A stretch of DNA of 64,000 nt, from NCBI GenBank assembly GCA_030512335.1, contig JAULSU010000004.1, forward strand, positions 558,001-622,000. The letters are read 5' to 3'. The translations under genes were made by a program, and so were the position numbers. Position 1 is the first letter of the stretch. Each line of letters starts with the position of its first letter. The notes under the pieces are model-generated. The model saw only the letters and a list, made by a program, of their open reading frames with translations, did not search any database and was not told the DNA's origin. Shown here one piece after another: positions 31,735 to 40,734 of this stretch. Source of the DNA: Immersiella caudata. Lineage: Eukaryota > Ascomycota > Sordariomycetes > Sordariales > Lasiosphaeriaceae.

Positions 31735-31950
31735 ATACTGGTGTGAGGAGTCCTTTTGGTTCCTCACGCAAGTATTCGCTCGTCAATTGAACTCCCTTCG
31801 ATTGTGTCCTACTGCATCAACACGCCCTGTGCTGCTCTACTTATAGTGACATACGACCACCATTGACCAGTGAACCCCCGTCTGTAAGGACTTGCTTCTG
31901 CACCACCCCTCTCTACCAACCAATCCATCTAGCGACCCTGCCGACCGTAC
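31735..31950 (+). repeat. Diverged dispersed repeat, second copy
   Basis: Aligns by eye with the reverse complement of about 4380-4610. Common blocks in the same order are TGTGAGGA.TCCTT.TGGTTCCTCACGCAAGTATTCGC, TCAATTGAACT, CCTACTGCAT, GTGAACCCCCGTCTGT followed by AGGACTTGCTTCTG, and GACCCTGCCGACC. The two copies are therefore a pair of inverted, mutated members of one repeat family, ~27 kb apart and flanking the gene-rich first half of the window. Confidence 0.6.
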
Positions 31951-32296
31951 GTCGACAGGCACCAGTCGTAACACCGTTTTTACCCCCGTCCTCCTGCGCT
32001 AAGACCTTAGCCGCCCCCTTTCCAGAACACTAAGACCCCAGTTCCAGCCCCCTCCAAAACACTATTTAAGACGTAAGGGCAAAACCCACTGGCCATAAAA
32101 AGCATCCATCAGGGCTCTGTTTTTAACAGCAGGGCATCAGACTCTCCGCAATACCCCCTTATTAGGAAGATTTAGCAGAGCCTCATCCTCGACTCCATAA
32201 GCGGTTCCCCTAGTTCGCCACCGGCCTCAAGATTGAACCTTTCACCTCCACGATTGGCTTTCCGAGAGGCACAAAGAACAACTCATAGCCTCCACA
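31951..32296. other. Upstream region of the carbonic anhydrase gene
   Basis: About 0.35 kb, C-rich towards the gene. Nothing else recognisable; a short N-terminal exon of the carbonic anhydrase could be hidden here. Confidence 0.4.
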
Positions 32297-32878
32297 ATGA
32301 CACTCCCCGGCCTCGATTTCTCCCAAGCGGAGCCCTCGCAACCGCAGGTGCTGTGGATTGGCTGCTCAGACAGCAGCTTCGAAGAGATCGCAGCACTCGG
32401 CCTCCGAGCCGATGAGACGATTGTGCTCCGCAACATTGGCAACATATTCCTCTCGGATGGGCCCACGTGTCTGAGTACAGGGCACTATGCACTACACGTG
32501 GTCAAGGTGAAGCACGTCGTCGTCTGTGGACACTACGGCTGCGCGCTTGTCAAGGCGGACTCGAATGTCGGACTGGGGGATCCATGGCGGAGGTATGGCA
32601 CCCGGCCTGACCTGCTACAGGCGCTGACTGTTCCTCCCACCAGCAAACTCGACATCCTGCGCTCCGAATGCGGCGCAAAACTCAACGGGCTGCCGGCCGA
32701 CGACCGCGACCGGCGATTCGTGGAGCTGAACGTCCTCGCGCAAATGCAGGTGCTTGCAGAAATTCCAGAGGTCGCCGCGGCCATCCACAGCAGAGGCCTG
32801 AAAATCCACGGGATGGTCTACAACCCCACCACGAACAAGGTCGTCAGGCTCGAGGCGGAGGAGCCCGCCGCGCATTAA
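32297..32878 (+). CDS. Beta-carbonic anhydrase-like protein with altered CxDxR motif
   Basis: 193 residues, single exon. The beta-class fold signature is clear: LWIGCSDSS (residues 19-27), ETIVLRNIGNIF (40-51), HYALHVVKVKHVVVCGHYGC (63-82) and a C-terminal helix/strand HGMVYN. Predicted zinc ligands are Cys23, Asp25, His79 and Cys82. Family members hydrate CO2 to bicarbonate in cytosol, mitochondria or secreted form. The Arg that normally follows in CxDxR, which pairs with Asp and controls ligand exchange, is Ser27 here (AGC; one base from CGC). The usual N-terminal helix (~30-40 residues before the first ligand) is mostly missing. Either an upstream exon is unrecognised or the protein is divergent; activity cannot be assumed. 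Confidence 0.85.
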   Translation: MTLPGLDFSQAEPSQPQVLWIGCSDSSFEEIAALGLRADETIVLRNIGNIFLSDGPTCLSTGHYALHVVKVKHVVVCGHYGCALVKADSNVGLGDPWRRYGTRPDLLQALTVPPTSKLDILRSECGAKLNGLPADDRDRRFVELNVLAQMQVLAEIPEVAAAIHSRGLKIHGMVYNPTTNKVVRLEAEEPAAH

Positions 32879-33656
32879 GGCCTAGACCCGCTTCCAAAGT
32901 GGGCGTGTGCGGGTCAAACCGCCGCCCTTTGTATGGGCTGGCGGCCCGCTGGCCTAATCCGGTCTTTTGGGAATAGTTTCATGGCCCCAACGACACACAA
33001 TTCGGGCGATTACGGCGTCTGGCCCTGCAAAAATTTCAGAGTGGCGTGATTTTTGAATCTCGCCACGGGGCTACTTCGGCATCTTTTCACTCGCAATCGA
33101 GGTCTCGAATTGAGGGAGCAGTGCAGAAAATGTCAGCGAGACGGACCAGGCAGCAACTATGCAACCTCTCATTTTCAGCAGGGTTGACGATATCCCCAAT
33201 ATTACAAACCCCTCAATCTGAAGAAACCCCATCCCTCATTGCATTTTTGAACGGGCCTTGTTTGTTAGGATGAAGAGCATGAAAACATACTGCGGACGCC
33301 TATATGCATCTAGACAATGGCTCCTCAATTCCTGGCATAGAGCTCCTGTCCTTCTCATAATGGCCAAACTCATTTCTCCCACAACGTGATTGATGAGTCT
33401 CCCGCTTCTCAACAGCGGCAAAGTTTTGGCTGGCATTGACGCTTGAATAAAGTCTATGGAGCCTGTGCAAGGGATACGCCCCTCACAAGGCAAATAAATC
33501 CCAGCAAGTCTTCACACACACACCCTACAGGGCTCATGCAAGGCCTAAATCCCCACAAGGGTGCTCCACCAACGACATTTGCACCCAGGAAAGTTAAACA
33601 GACATCTTACAATTCATTTGACTCCCTCAACCAAACCCCTCCTCACAAATCCCACC
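32879..33656. other. Convergent intergenic stretch, no gene seen
   Basis: 0.78 kb between the 3' ends of the carbonic anhydrase and the propeller-protein genes. No supported frame. Confidence 0.4.
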
Positions 33657-34664
33657 TCACAAATCCAACGCAACAACCCCCTCATTGATCAACTCAAACT
33701 CGGGCGTAAACTCTCCCCCATTCGTGACATACAACGTCCGCCTCTCCTTTGCGCTCCCCCTCCCAAACGCCGCGGCCGTCGGATTCAACAACACCGTCCC
33801 ATTCCTCACCACCATCTGCTCGCCCCCTGTCGTCCCCCCAACCGCGACCCTAACCGCATAGTCCGGATGACTCGCAATCCACGCAAACCCTTTCCCTGTG
33901 ACACCGTTCACATCCAGCGCGATGTCATCGTAGACTACATTTCCCGCGGTACCTGCCGCCGTTGAATTTGAGATGATTTGGATATTCCCGATTTGGTTTC
34001 CGAAAAAGTCGACTGCGACTTTGGCGAAGAACTTTTGCGCAGAGTTGGTAAAGTACAGGTGGGTGCCTTGGGACTTGAGCCCGTTGATGCCGAGGTGGAG
34101 ACCTTCCATGGCGGTTCCGGTGGGTTGGAGCAAGGGGTGGGAGAAGGCGACGGAGGAGGAGCCGGTGAGGAGGTTGATGCGCCAGACGGAACCGGCGGCG
34201 GAATCGGCGGCCATGAGGAGGGTGGGGTTGATTGAGTGGCGGGTGATTCCGTTGAGGATGGTGGAGTTGGCGACGGTGGTGATGAATTTGATGCGGTGCG
34301 CGGGGGGTTTGTTGAAGTCGACGGTCCAGATGGCGATAGAGCCGAGATTCGCACGAGTGTTGGCCAGGTCCCAGGTGCCGGTGACGAGGGCGAAGAGGCC
34401 GGGTGTGATTTCGGCGATGCCGGAGATGCCGGTGCAGTTGGGGAAGGAGTGCACGATGGATGCGGTCGGTGACGTGACAGTCGGGTCGATGGAGAAGAGC
34501 TCGGGGACGGACATAGAGGTGATGAGGAGGTTGCTGTTGGAGCGGACGGCGATGTTTTCGATGAAGTGGTTTTTGGGGAAGGTGTAGATGTTGCGGATGG
34601 GGGGGTTGGTGGTGAGGACGGTGCGCGCTGAGGCGAGGAGAGTGAGGAGGAGGGAGGACTTCAT
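33657..34664 (-). CDS. Secreted SMP-30/gluconolactonase-like beta-propeller protein
   Basis: 335 residues, single exon, with an N-terminal signal peptide (MKSSLLLTLLASARTVLT). Blade-like repeats follow: NIAVRSNSNLLITSMSVPELFSID, GISGIAEITPGLFALVTG, ILNGITRHSINPTLLMAADSAAGSVWRI, GTHLYFTNSAQKFFAKV, YDDIALDVNGVTGKGFAWIA and RTLYVTNGGEF. The phrases 'N.I', 'LMAADS..GSVWRI' and 'YDDIALD' are typical of fungal six-bladed propellers related to SMP-30/strictosidine synthase-like proteins. These often sit beside secondary-metabolite genes, though no synthase is in this window. Several N-x-S/T sites suggest glycosylation. Substrate unknown. Confidence 0.8.
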   Translation of the reverse strand: MKSSLLLTLLASARTVLTTNPPIRNIYTFPKNHFIENIAVRSNSNLLITSMSVPELFSIDPTVTSPTASIVHSFPNCTGISGIAEITPGLFALVTGTWDLANTRANLGSIAIWTVDFNKPPAHRIKFITTVANSTILNGITRHSINPTLLMAADSAAGSVWRINLLTGSSSVAFSHPLLQPTGTAMEGLHLGINGLKSQGTHLYFTNSAQKFFAKVAVDFFGNQIGNIQIISNSTAAGTAGNVVYDDIALDVNGVTGKGFAWIASHPDYAVRVAVGGTTGGEQMVVRNGTVLLNPTAAAFGRGSAKERRTLYVTNGGEFTPEFELINEGVVALDL

Positions 34665-36062
34665 TGTAGCGGTTGGTGATGGAGCTGCACGCCGGGTGAG
34701 TTGCTGAAGGTTGGTGGTAAAGCTTCCAGGCGTGATGGGAATTATATGGATGTCCTTCGTTCCTCAGGAGAGCGCACTCAGGAGTATCCCCTCCATTGCT
34801 AGCGGGTGCTTTGTTTTATTGACAACAATTGTATGGTTTTCGGCTTTGTACTATTGGGTATCCTCAGATATGATTGGACAGCTCGGGTCATAAAGACGCC
34901 AAATGCACGGCTAGTGGAACGGTTCGCGTCTCTAGCGTTGGTTCCACTGACAGGAAATTAGCCTCCGCTCGACATGCTACGCTGCCTAGCCCGTAAGGAT
35001 ACTGGTGTCATGGTAGGTGTGAGTTTCCTTGCAGAAAGTTAGCCCCGTTTACCTATTGATAGCCCGATCGGCGCATTCGGGAGTTGGAAGCCGAGCTCGG
35101 GGGCTGCTTATCCGATGACACCTCAGCTGCGAGATCGAATCAACCGCCCGTAGAAGCGCGGGACGAGCAGCAGCAGGAGGCGAGTTGCGATGGGGCCTCC
35201 ACCCTGTTTCGACATGTTCTCTTGCCATGTTAAATCCAATAGACGCCTGGCTTGTGTGACTGAACGCAAACACACAAACTTCGCCATCATTCACTTTCCC
35301 CCTGGTTGCTCCCCTGCCTTGATCCTGACCCCCTTTCCCGCTCGCTTGACCTCGCCGAGTTCCCATCACTGTCTCCCCCACCAATCTCTTCACGTAGGCC
35401 CATGCCGCTTCGGTCAGATGTAGCGCCTTGATGAGGAAGCCGATGGTGTGTGGTGCGATGCCCCAGGAAGCGAGGAGGAAGGACCGGAAATATAGCCCCC
35501 GACGCCATTTGCTGAGTTGTGGTGGGGGAGCTGCGGGGTGCTTTTCAAAGTCGAGCTGCGATGCGATTGACCAGCCCTATCAGTGGACCCCGCTGGTGCG
35601 TCGGTGGATCACCCGCATATGTCATCGTGCCAAGGATTCTCAGCGACGAGCTCCCAGCGGACATCGCTTAGCATCTCACACAGAGCAAGGAATTCCCATG
35701 CGCCCAGAAAATGGTTCTTTGCGGGACATCTGGAGTACATGCATGGGCGTTTCCGTGGAGAAGGTGGCCAAAAGAGAGGCTCTGGAGGACAGCAACACTC
35801 GGCACTCGGCCCCGACGGCGAGCTCGGAAAGCCGAGCTGAGGAACTCCAATTCGTCAACATGAACCCCGCACGCCCTTGTGTCAACAGGTAACACAAAAA
35901 GACGGCCCGGGACGTCAAAATAAGGTCTGGCTGTCGGTGTGCAACGGTGCAGAACACCAGAAACGACCTCAGACGTCACTTGAGTTGGATCCCCAATTCC
36001 CAACAATTCCCAATCACCATCACCACTGCAACTTCTCCCCTTCTCTCAGCCCAACACCCAAA
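34665..36062. other. Divergent intergenic region, no gene seen
   Basis: 1.4 kb between the propeller-protein gene and the PEP mutase-family gene. Several medium frames (35428-35892 +, 35049-35393 -) have skewed compositions and no domain; I do not call them. Confidence 0.4.
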
Positions 36063-36917
36063 ATGTCCACTCCACTCACCCAAACCGCCCTCCGCGCAAC
36101 AGCCTTCAAAGCCCTCCACATCCCCGGCACCTCCCTCCTCCTAGCCAACATCTACTCCCCCCTCTCCGCCCGCACCGTCGCCTCCCTGCCCCGTTGCAAA
36201 GCCCTCGCAACTGCCTCATACGCCCTCGCCCAGTCCCTCAACAAACCCGACGAAGCCCTCACCCTCTCCGACCAGCTCTCCCTCCTCCCGCCCATCGCTG
36301 CCGTAGCTACCGAGTTTAACCTCCCGCTAACGTTGGATATCCAAGATGGATATGCCTCCGCGGGAGATTACGAGACTCTCAAGCGGACGGTTAAGCGGTT
36401 TATCACCGAGTTTGGAGCGGTTGGAGTGAATCTTGAGGATTCATGGCATGAGCAGGAGGGAGGAGAAGAGACGATGATGGATGAGGAGGAGGCGGTGAAG
36501 AGGGTGCAGACGGTGATGGAGGCGGCGAGGGAGCTCGGGGTGGATGATTTTGTGGTGAATGCTAGGGCGGATACGTTTTTAAAGGGGGGGAGGTTGGAGG
36601 AGTCGATTAGGAGGGCGAGGAGGTATTTGGGGGCTGGGGCGACGGTGGGGTTTATTTTTTGGCCGAGAAGTGCGGAGATGAGGAGGGAAGATGTGAGGAG
36701 GGTGAGTGAGGAGTTGGGGGGGATGGTGAATTTGGGACTTAGGTTGGGAGGCGGAATCGCGGTGGGGGAGTTGGCGGGGATGGGGGTTGCGAGGGTCAGT
36801 GTGGGGCCGCAGGTGTACTTTGCGGTTGCTGCGGCCGGGGTGGAAGATGGGGATGATGAGGAGGTTGCGGAGGTTGTGAGGAGGAAGGCGGAGGAGGTTT
36901 TTGGGGTGGGGGAGTGA
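36063..36917 (+). CDS. PEP mutase / isocitrate lyase superfamily enzyme
   Basis: 284 residues from ATG 36063 (a leader with CACCCAAAATGTCC; the frame runs further upstream without need). The fold markers are ALHIPGTSLLLANIYSPLSA (strand 1 and phosphate-side loop), LPLTLDIQDGYASA (D92 and D95, the Mg-binding D-x-x-D of the family), GAVGVNLEDS (E125), FVVNARADTF, GATVGFIFWP, and a late GPQVYFAV segment. The isocitrate lyase catalytic KKCGH loop is absent, so this is a PEP mutase-like/oxaloacetate hydrolase-like member rather than a true glyoxylate-cycle isocitrate lyase. Such proteins cleave or rearrange C-C or P-C bonds of 2-oxo/2-hydroxy acids. The substrate is not predictable from sequence. 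Confidence 0.85.
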   Translation: MSTPLTQTALRATAFKALHIPGTSLLLANIYSPLSARTVASLPRCKALATASYALAQSLNKPDEALTLSDQLSLLPPIAAVATEFNLPLTLDIQDGYASAGDYETLKRTVKRFITEFGAVGVNLEDSWHEQEGGEETMMDEEEAVKRVQTVMEAARELGVDDFVVNARADTFLKGGRLEESIRRARRYLGAGATVGFIFWPRSAEMRREDVRRVSEELGGMVNLGLRLGGGIAVGELAGMGVARVSVGPQVYFAVAAAGVEDGDDEEVAEVVRRKAEEVFGVGE

Positions 36918-37127
36918 GTGGTATTGGATCGGGTGTGTGCCCCGCGCTTGGCCTCTGAGCTCGACATGGCGTGAAGGGGACGTCAACGCTCGGCCATGAG
37001 CCGTAACATGTCACCAGACTGAAAGCCAAAGAGTCCTATCCCAACGTTGAGCCGCAAGCAAATCACTCGATGTATTGTCACCATCTATGCAGGAGACCCA
37101 TCACCAGCCCCCGTACGAACTGCCAAC

Positions 37128-38608
37128 ATGTCGTCCCTCTCCTCACTCCGATACAAATCCCGTCCTGACCTCTCCCCGCCTGAGCTTCGCATCACTATCC
37201 CGGCTAATCCCAACAAAGTTGCGCCGGGATACCTCTTCATCACCCCCTGCGCGCTCTTTGATGGCCCGCGTGGCTCCAGCCCGGAGCAACCAGGCGCACA
37301 CATCCTCGACAACAACGGCGACCTAGTTTGGTCCTCGCTCGGTTTCCTTGGAGGATGGACCGCCAACTTTCGAGCCACCCGGTATCGCGGACGTCCTGTC
37401 CTGCAGTCCTTCACGGGGATCCTGGCGCGGAGACACGCCCACGCGTCAGGGACGCCCATTTTGTCAGGCTAGGACTATGCGCCTGTAGCCACCGTGCAGA
37501 GTCTGGACAAGCTGGTCTCGTTCCACGAGTTCCGCATCATCAACGAGGAAACTGCACTAGTCCAGGTCCACCAGCCCAAGATGATGAATCTTGGAAAGCC
37601 TGGCGGAGATGAGGGAGAGTGATGGATTGTCGATGACGTCTTCCAGGAAACTGACATCGAATCCGGGGAGGTCTTATTCCAGGGGACAGTCGCTCGACTT
37701 CTCGGACCCGGCTGGTACCTTCGTCCCTCTTGGATCCTCGAGGGGTCGCTCGCCGACTACCGCGTGGGACTACTTCCACACGAACAGCGTCGACAAGGCA
37801 TCCGATGGTCACTACATCGTATCTGGACGGCACATGTGCGCAGTGTACAAGATCTCGCGCCTTGATGGATCACTGGTCTGGACGCTGGGAGGTCGCCGAT
37901 CCATGTTTTCGTTGCAGTCGGGTCTGAGTTTTGCATACCAGCACGATGTCCAGCACCGCGGCTTCTCACATGGTGGCAAGACGGAGACTCTTTCCTTGAT
38001 GGACAACCACGCACGATCCGATGAGCAGCATCTCAAGGCCGAGCAAGAGGGAATCCACTCACGCGGCCTGGTGATCGTCATCGACCACGGGGCTCAAACA
38101 GCGACAGCGACCAAGACGCTCGTGCCTCCCGACGGTATTCTCGCAGGCAGACAGGGAAACGTTCAGATGCTGCCGAACGGAAACACTCTGGTAGGCTGGG
38201 GCGTCCGTGGCGCGCTGACAGAGTTCAGTGCCGATGGGAAGTCAATTTTCCATGCCTACCTCGATGCAGACGGGGAGGGCGGTGTCCAGAGCTACCGCGC
38301 GTTCCGGTGTGGGTGGGAGGGCAGGCCGAGGGAGAAACTGGCGCTGTGGTGTTGCGGGGGAAGAACGGGAGCGTGACGGCGTGGGTTTCCTGGAATGGGG
38401 ATACCGTGACAAAGGAGTGGAGGCTTTTGCGCCGGGTGACGAACTGCTTAATATCGTGCCGCGGGAGGGGTTTGAGTCGGTCATCAAGGTCGACGGCGAG
38501 AGGGTGGAAGATCGGGACGGGTTTGAGCTCGTTGCAGTCGCATTTGATGGGAACGGAAAGGAGTTGGGGAGGTCAGATGCTGTGGAGATTTGGAATGAGA
38601 CCGAGTAG
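37128..38608 (+). pseudogene. Arylsulfotransferase (ASST)-family pseudogene
   Basis: From ATG 37128 the text is characteristic of fungal ASST proteins: YKSRPDLSPPELRI, PGYLFITPCALFDGP, GDLVWSSLGFLGG. The frame meets TAG at 37470-37472 and TGA at 37620-37622, with homologous-looking sequence continuing after each (HEFRIINEETALVQVHQPK). Near 37680 the signal jumps frame to SLDFSDPAGTFVPL ... WDYFHTNSVDKASDGHYIVSGRH, SRLDGSLVWTLGG, AYQHDVQHRG and GNVQMLPNGNTLVGWG. Near 38330 it jumps again (TAWVSWNGDTVTKEWR) and once more to the last frame (DGFELVAVAFDGNGKELGRS, stop 38606-38608). At least two nonsense codons and three frameshifts make a functional product unlikely. ASST relatives transfer sulfate between phenols or act as secreted six-bladed propellers. 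Confidence 0.8.
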
Positions 38609-38661
38609 AATTTCCCGCGTTTCAGTAAGAATCCCAGATATTCTCTCCATCAAACCAATCA

Positions 38662-38740
38662 GCATCGGTGGTTCAGTGGTAAAATCCATCGTTGCCATCG
38701 ATGGGCCCTGCGTTCGTTGTCGTCTGACGCAGCAGCCGCA
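38662..38740 (+). tRNA. tRNA-Gly(GCC)-like sequence, degenerate
   Basis: The 5' part, GCATCGGTGGTTCAGTGGTA, is the acceptor strand plus D arm of fungal tRNA-Gly. It is followed by a clean anticodon arm (CATCG stem, loop TTGCCAT with anticodon GCC, CGATG). The T arm keeps a CTGCG/CGCAG stem and a TTCG start, but the loop is about 8 nt too long, and the 3' acceptor strand (expected CCGATGC) does not pair properly. I read it as a decayed or pseudo-tRNA. Confidence 0.5.
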
Positions 38741-38763
38741 TGTAAATCATGTCGTATGGAGCT

Positions 38764-38835
38764 GCCCGCTCGGCTCAGTGGTAGAGCGTGTCACTAGTAA
38801 TGACAAAGTCATCATTTCAATTCTGGCAGTGGGCA
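38764..38835 (+). tRNA. tRNA-Thr(AGT)-like sequence, T arm mutated
   Basis: 72 nt. The acceptor GCCCGCT pairs with AGTGGGC (one G-T pair). The D arm is GGCTCAGTGGTAGAGC; the anticodon stem TGTCA/TGACA has loop CTAGTAA (anticodon AGT, Thr). The T stem is damaged: ATCAT against CTGGC, and the loop reads TTCAATT instead of TTCGATT. Several differences from the usual fungal sequence are transitions. Probably a pseudo-tRNA, just possibly still functional. Confidence 0.6.
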
Positions 38836-39081
38836 TTGTTTCCTTTTTTGCAGCCATCTAGGGTGATGATCTCGTTTGTTGAGAAGGTTGTAAAAGGGGT
38901 GAGCTGATATCAAGGATACACACAACAAAGCCTCGCCCCTGACGATGTCGATAATACAGAGGATGTCCGGGAAATCAACATTGAATATCCCCGTCTTTTA
39001 TAGTCTAGCAGCTGGTTGAGATCAAGCCAAGTGTCCAGGTCAACGACAGGTCTCCAGCTTGGCGTCAGCTCGCACTGTAAA

Positions 39082-39753
39082 TCAAGACCGCCCCTCCTCC
39101 GAATCCGAAGGCAGCAGCATCTCCAAGTCCGCATCCTCTGCATCCTCCTGCCCAACCTCTCTTCTCTTTGCCGAACCCATCGCCAAAACCTTCAACGACC
39201 GTCCCCAAACATAGAGGAAATGCCCAATAAGACTCGGTCCACTGACCACTAACAAAAGCAAGATAATCAGAGCTCCAAACCCCTTCCCCACAAACATCAC
39301 CGGTATGATCATCCCTAGCGTCGTCAATGCAACCGCGGGGATCCACACCGTTGAGCTAACCAGCAATATAGCTGCTCCCCTCCTCTCAGACACCCAAAAT
39401 TCCTGCGTCGCCACCGCCGACTCGAACCACCGCGATCGCGTCCCCACTGGGGAAGGCCCATCTCCGGTACCAAGCCTCGCTCCACGTCTCCAATCCAGCA
39501 CGACGCGAATTTTGACCGAGAGGTAATAAAACAACGTGAAATTTGCTAGAGGTACGCCAAAGCGATACAGCAAGGTGGTGACCCGGTCGCGTGTTGAGGT
39601 GTCGTCAGGGGAAGAGGGCGGTTTTGTTCGTATAGGGACGAAGGAAAGCAGGAGGAGGATGCAGTAGATTGATATTTGGAGGGTCCATAGGATGTAGAAT
39701 GTGAGTTTTGTTTTGGGCCAGGTGAGGCGTGGGGCCGTTGGTGGTTTCGGCAT
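39082..39753 (-). CDS. Multi-pass membrane protein, function unknown
   Basis: 223 residues, single exon. Membrane segments: LTFYILWTLQISIYCILLLLSF (about 17-38), RFGVPLANFTLFYYLSVKI (64-82), ILLVSSTVWIPAVALTTLGMIIPVMFV (~129-155) and GALIILLLLVVSGPSLIGHFLYVW (~160-183). An acidic cytosolic-looking tail (QEDAEDADLEMLLPSDSEEG) follows. A loop with Ser/Arg-rich GTRSRWFESA lies before helix 3. It resembles the many small fungal integral membrane proteins without a name; I cannot assign a family. Confidence 0.65.
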   Translation of the reverse strand: MPKPPTAPRLTWPKTKLTFYILWTLQISIYCILLLLSFVPIRTKPPSSPDDTSTRDRVTTLLYRFGVPLANFTLFYYLSVKIRVVLDWRRGARLGTGDGPSPVGTRSRWFESAVATQEFWVSERRGAAILLVSSTVWIPAVALTTLGMIIPVMFVGKGFGALIILLLLVVSGPSLIGHFLYVWGRSLKVLAMGSAKRREVGQEDAEDADLEMLLPSDSEEGRS

Positions 39754-40734
39754 TTTGTTGCGTGGCTGAGTGAGGATGTTCGGTTGGGATTGGTGTCGAG
39801 GTGAGATTCTTAAGGCTCGGAGTGAGTGCGATGGGAAGGGGTTGCGTCGGTTTTAGGTCAAGTTGCCCCTGGGCGGTGACTCTGATTGTTTGGCGAAAGG
39901 ATTCGTTCGCTGCGCCACTGGCGTTTCATTTGGACCTTTCTCGACATCCAATAGGCCAGGCCGCCGCCGCTGGCTGCGCTCTTCAGGCTGCATCGTGATT
40001 GGTGCAGCGCTCTATAAGACAACCTTGCGACTTCTTCCGGGCCTTCTGTTGAACGCCCGTGTCACAATACGACTACCTTACTAGCCGTGCGACAACCCTT
40101 CTTTCCACTGTCAATGACCAAAAGGCGTAAACCCCGAATCAACCCGAAAGACTCCATGCCTAATATCATGTACGCCTTCGATGCTCCATATGCCAAAGAA
40201 ACCGAAAGAAAATGCTGCAAGATGGTTCGCAACCCCCTGCTTTGAGCTGCAATGCCCCGTGGACTTGCGGTCCTGGGGCGCTGATTCTTCAGACCGCTTC
40301 ATCCTCGGCACGCCCTGAATCTCGTCCACGTGAGGCACTACCTGGGGCGAATACTCCCGAGCTCATATCCAACATCACAATCGACAAAATCCCGACGCTC
40401 ACGCGGTCTAGATTCGACGGTAACCTCTTGCGTCTGGACGATGATATTTCCGCGCTTGACGGGCGCGGGCCGCCTGGTGTGTGTCGGCGTCTTGAAAATG
40501 CTCTTCTCGCTGCCGTCATCGTCAACCTCCCCGAACCCATTTGTAGAGCCAGGTGAAGAGGTACCTGCAAGCCCATCGACCTTCAAGCCCTCCCAGGTTG
40601 GGATCGGGGGGTTGTGGTGCGTCCTCGGTGGTGTGATAGCGCCGACCTGTGCTCCCCATGTCCCGTACTAGGATGAGGAGGGCCGGAATGCATGCGCCTA
40701 CCATACTCACTGCTGGCTCGACGATGTCCCAGAT
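39754..40734. other. Intergenic, no gene seen
   Basis: Nearly 1 kb between the membrane-protein gene and the third ankyrin pseudogene. Frames here are short and inconsistent; some could be an unrecognisable 5' part of the ankyrin pseudogene. Confidence 0.35.

Noticed and set aside
35428..35892. 154-codon + strand frame upstream of the PEP mutase-family gene
   Set aside because: No domain, Arg/Ser-rich composition, and overlapped by equally long frames on the other strand.
36063..36917. True glyoxylate-cycle isocitrate lyase
   Set aside because: Too short (about 284 residues) and lacks the KKCGH catalytic loop; fits the PEP mutase-like branch better.
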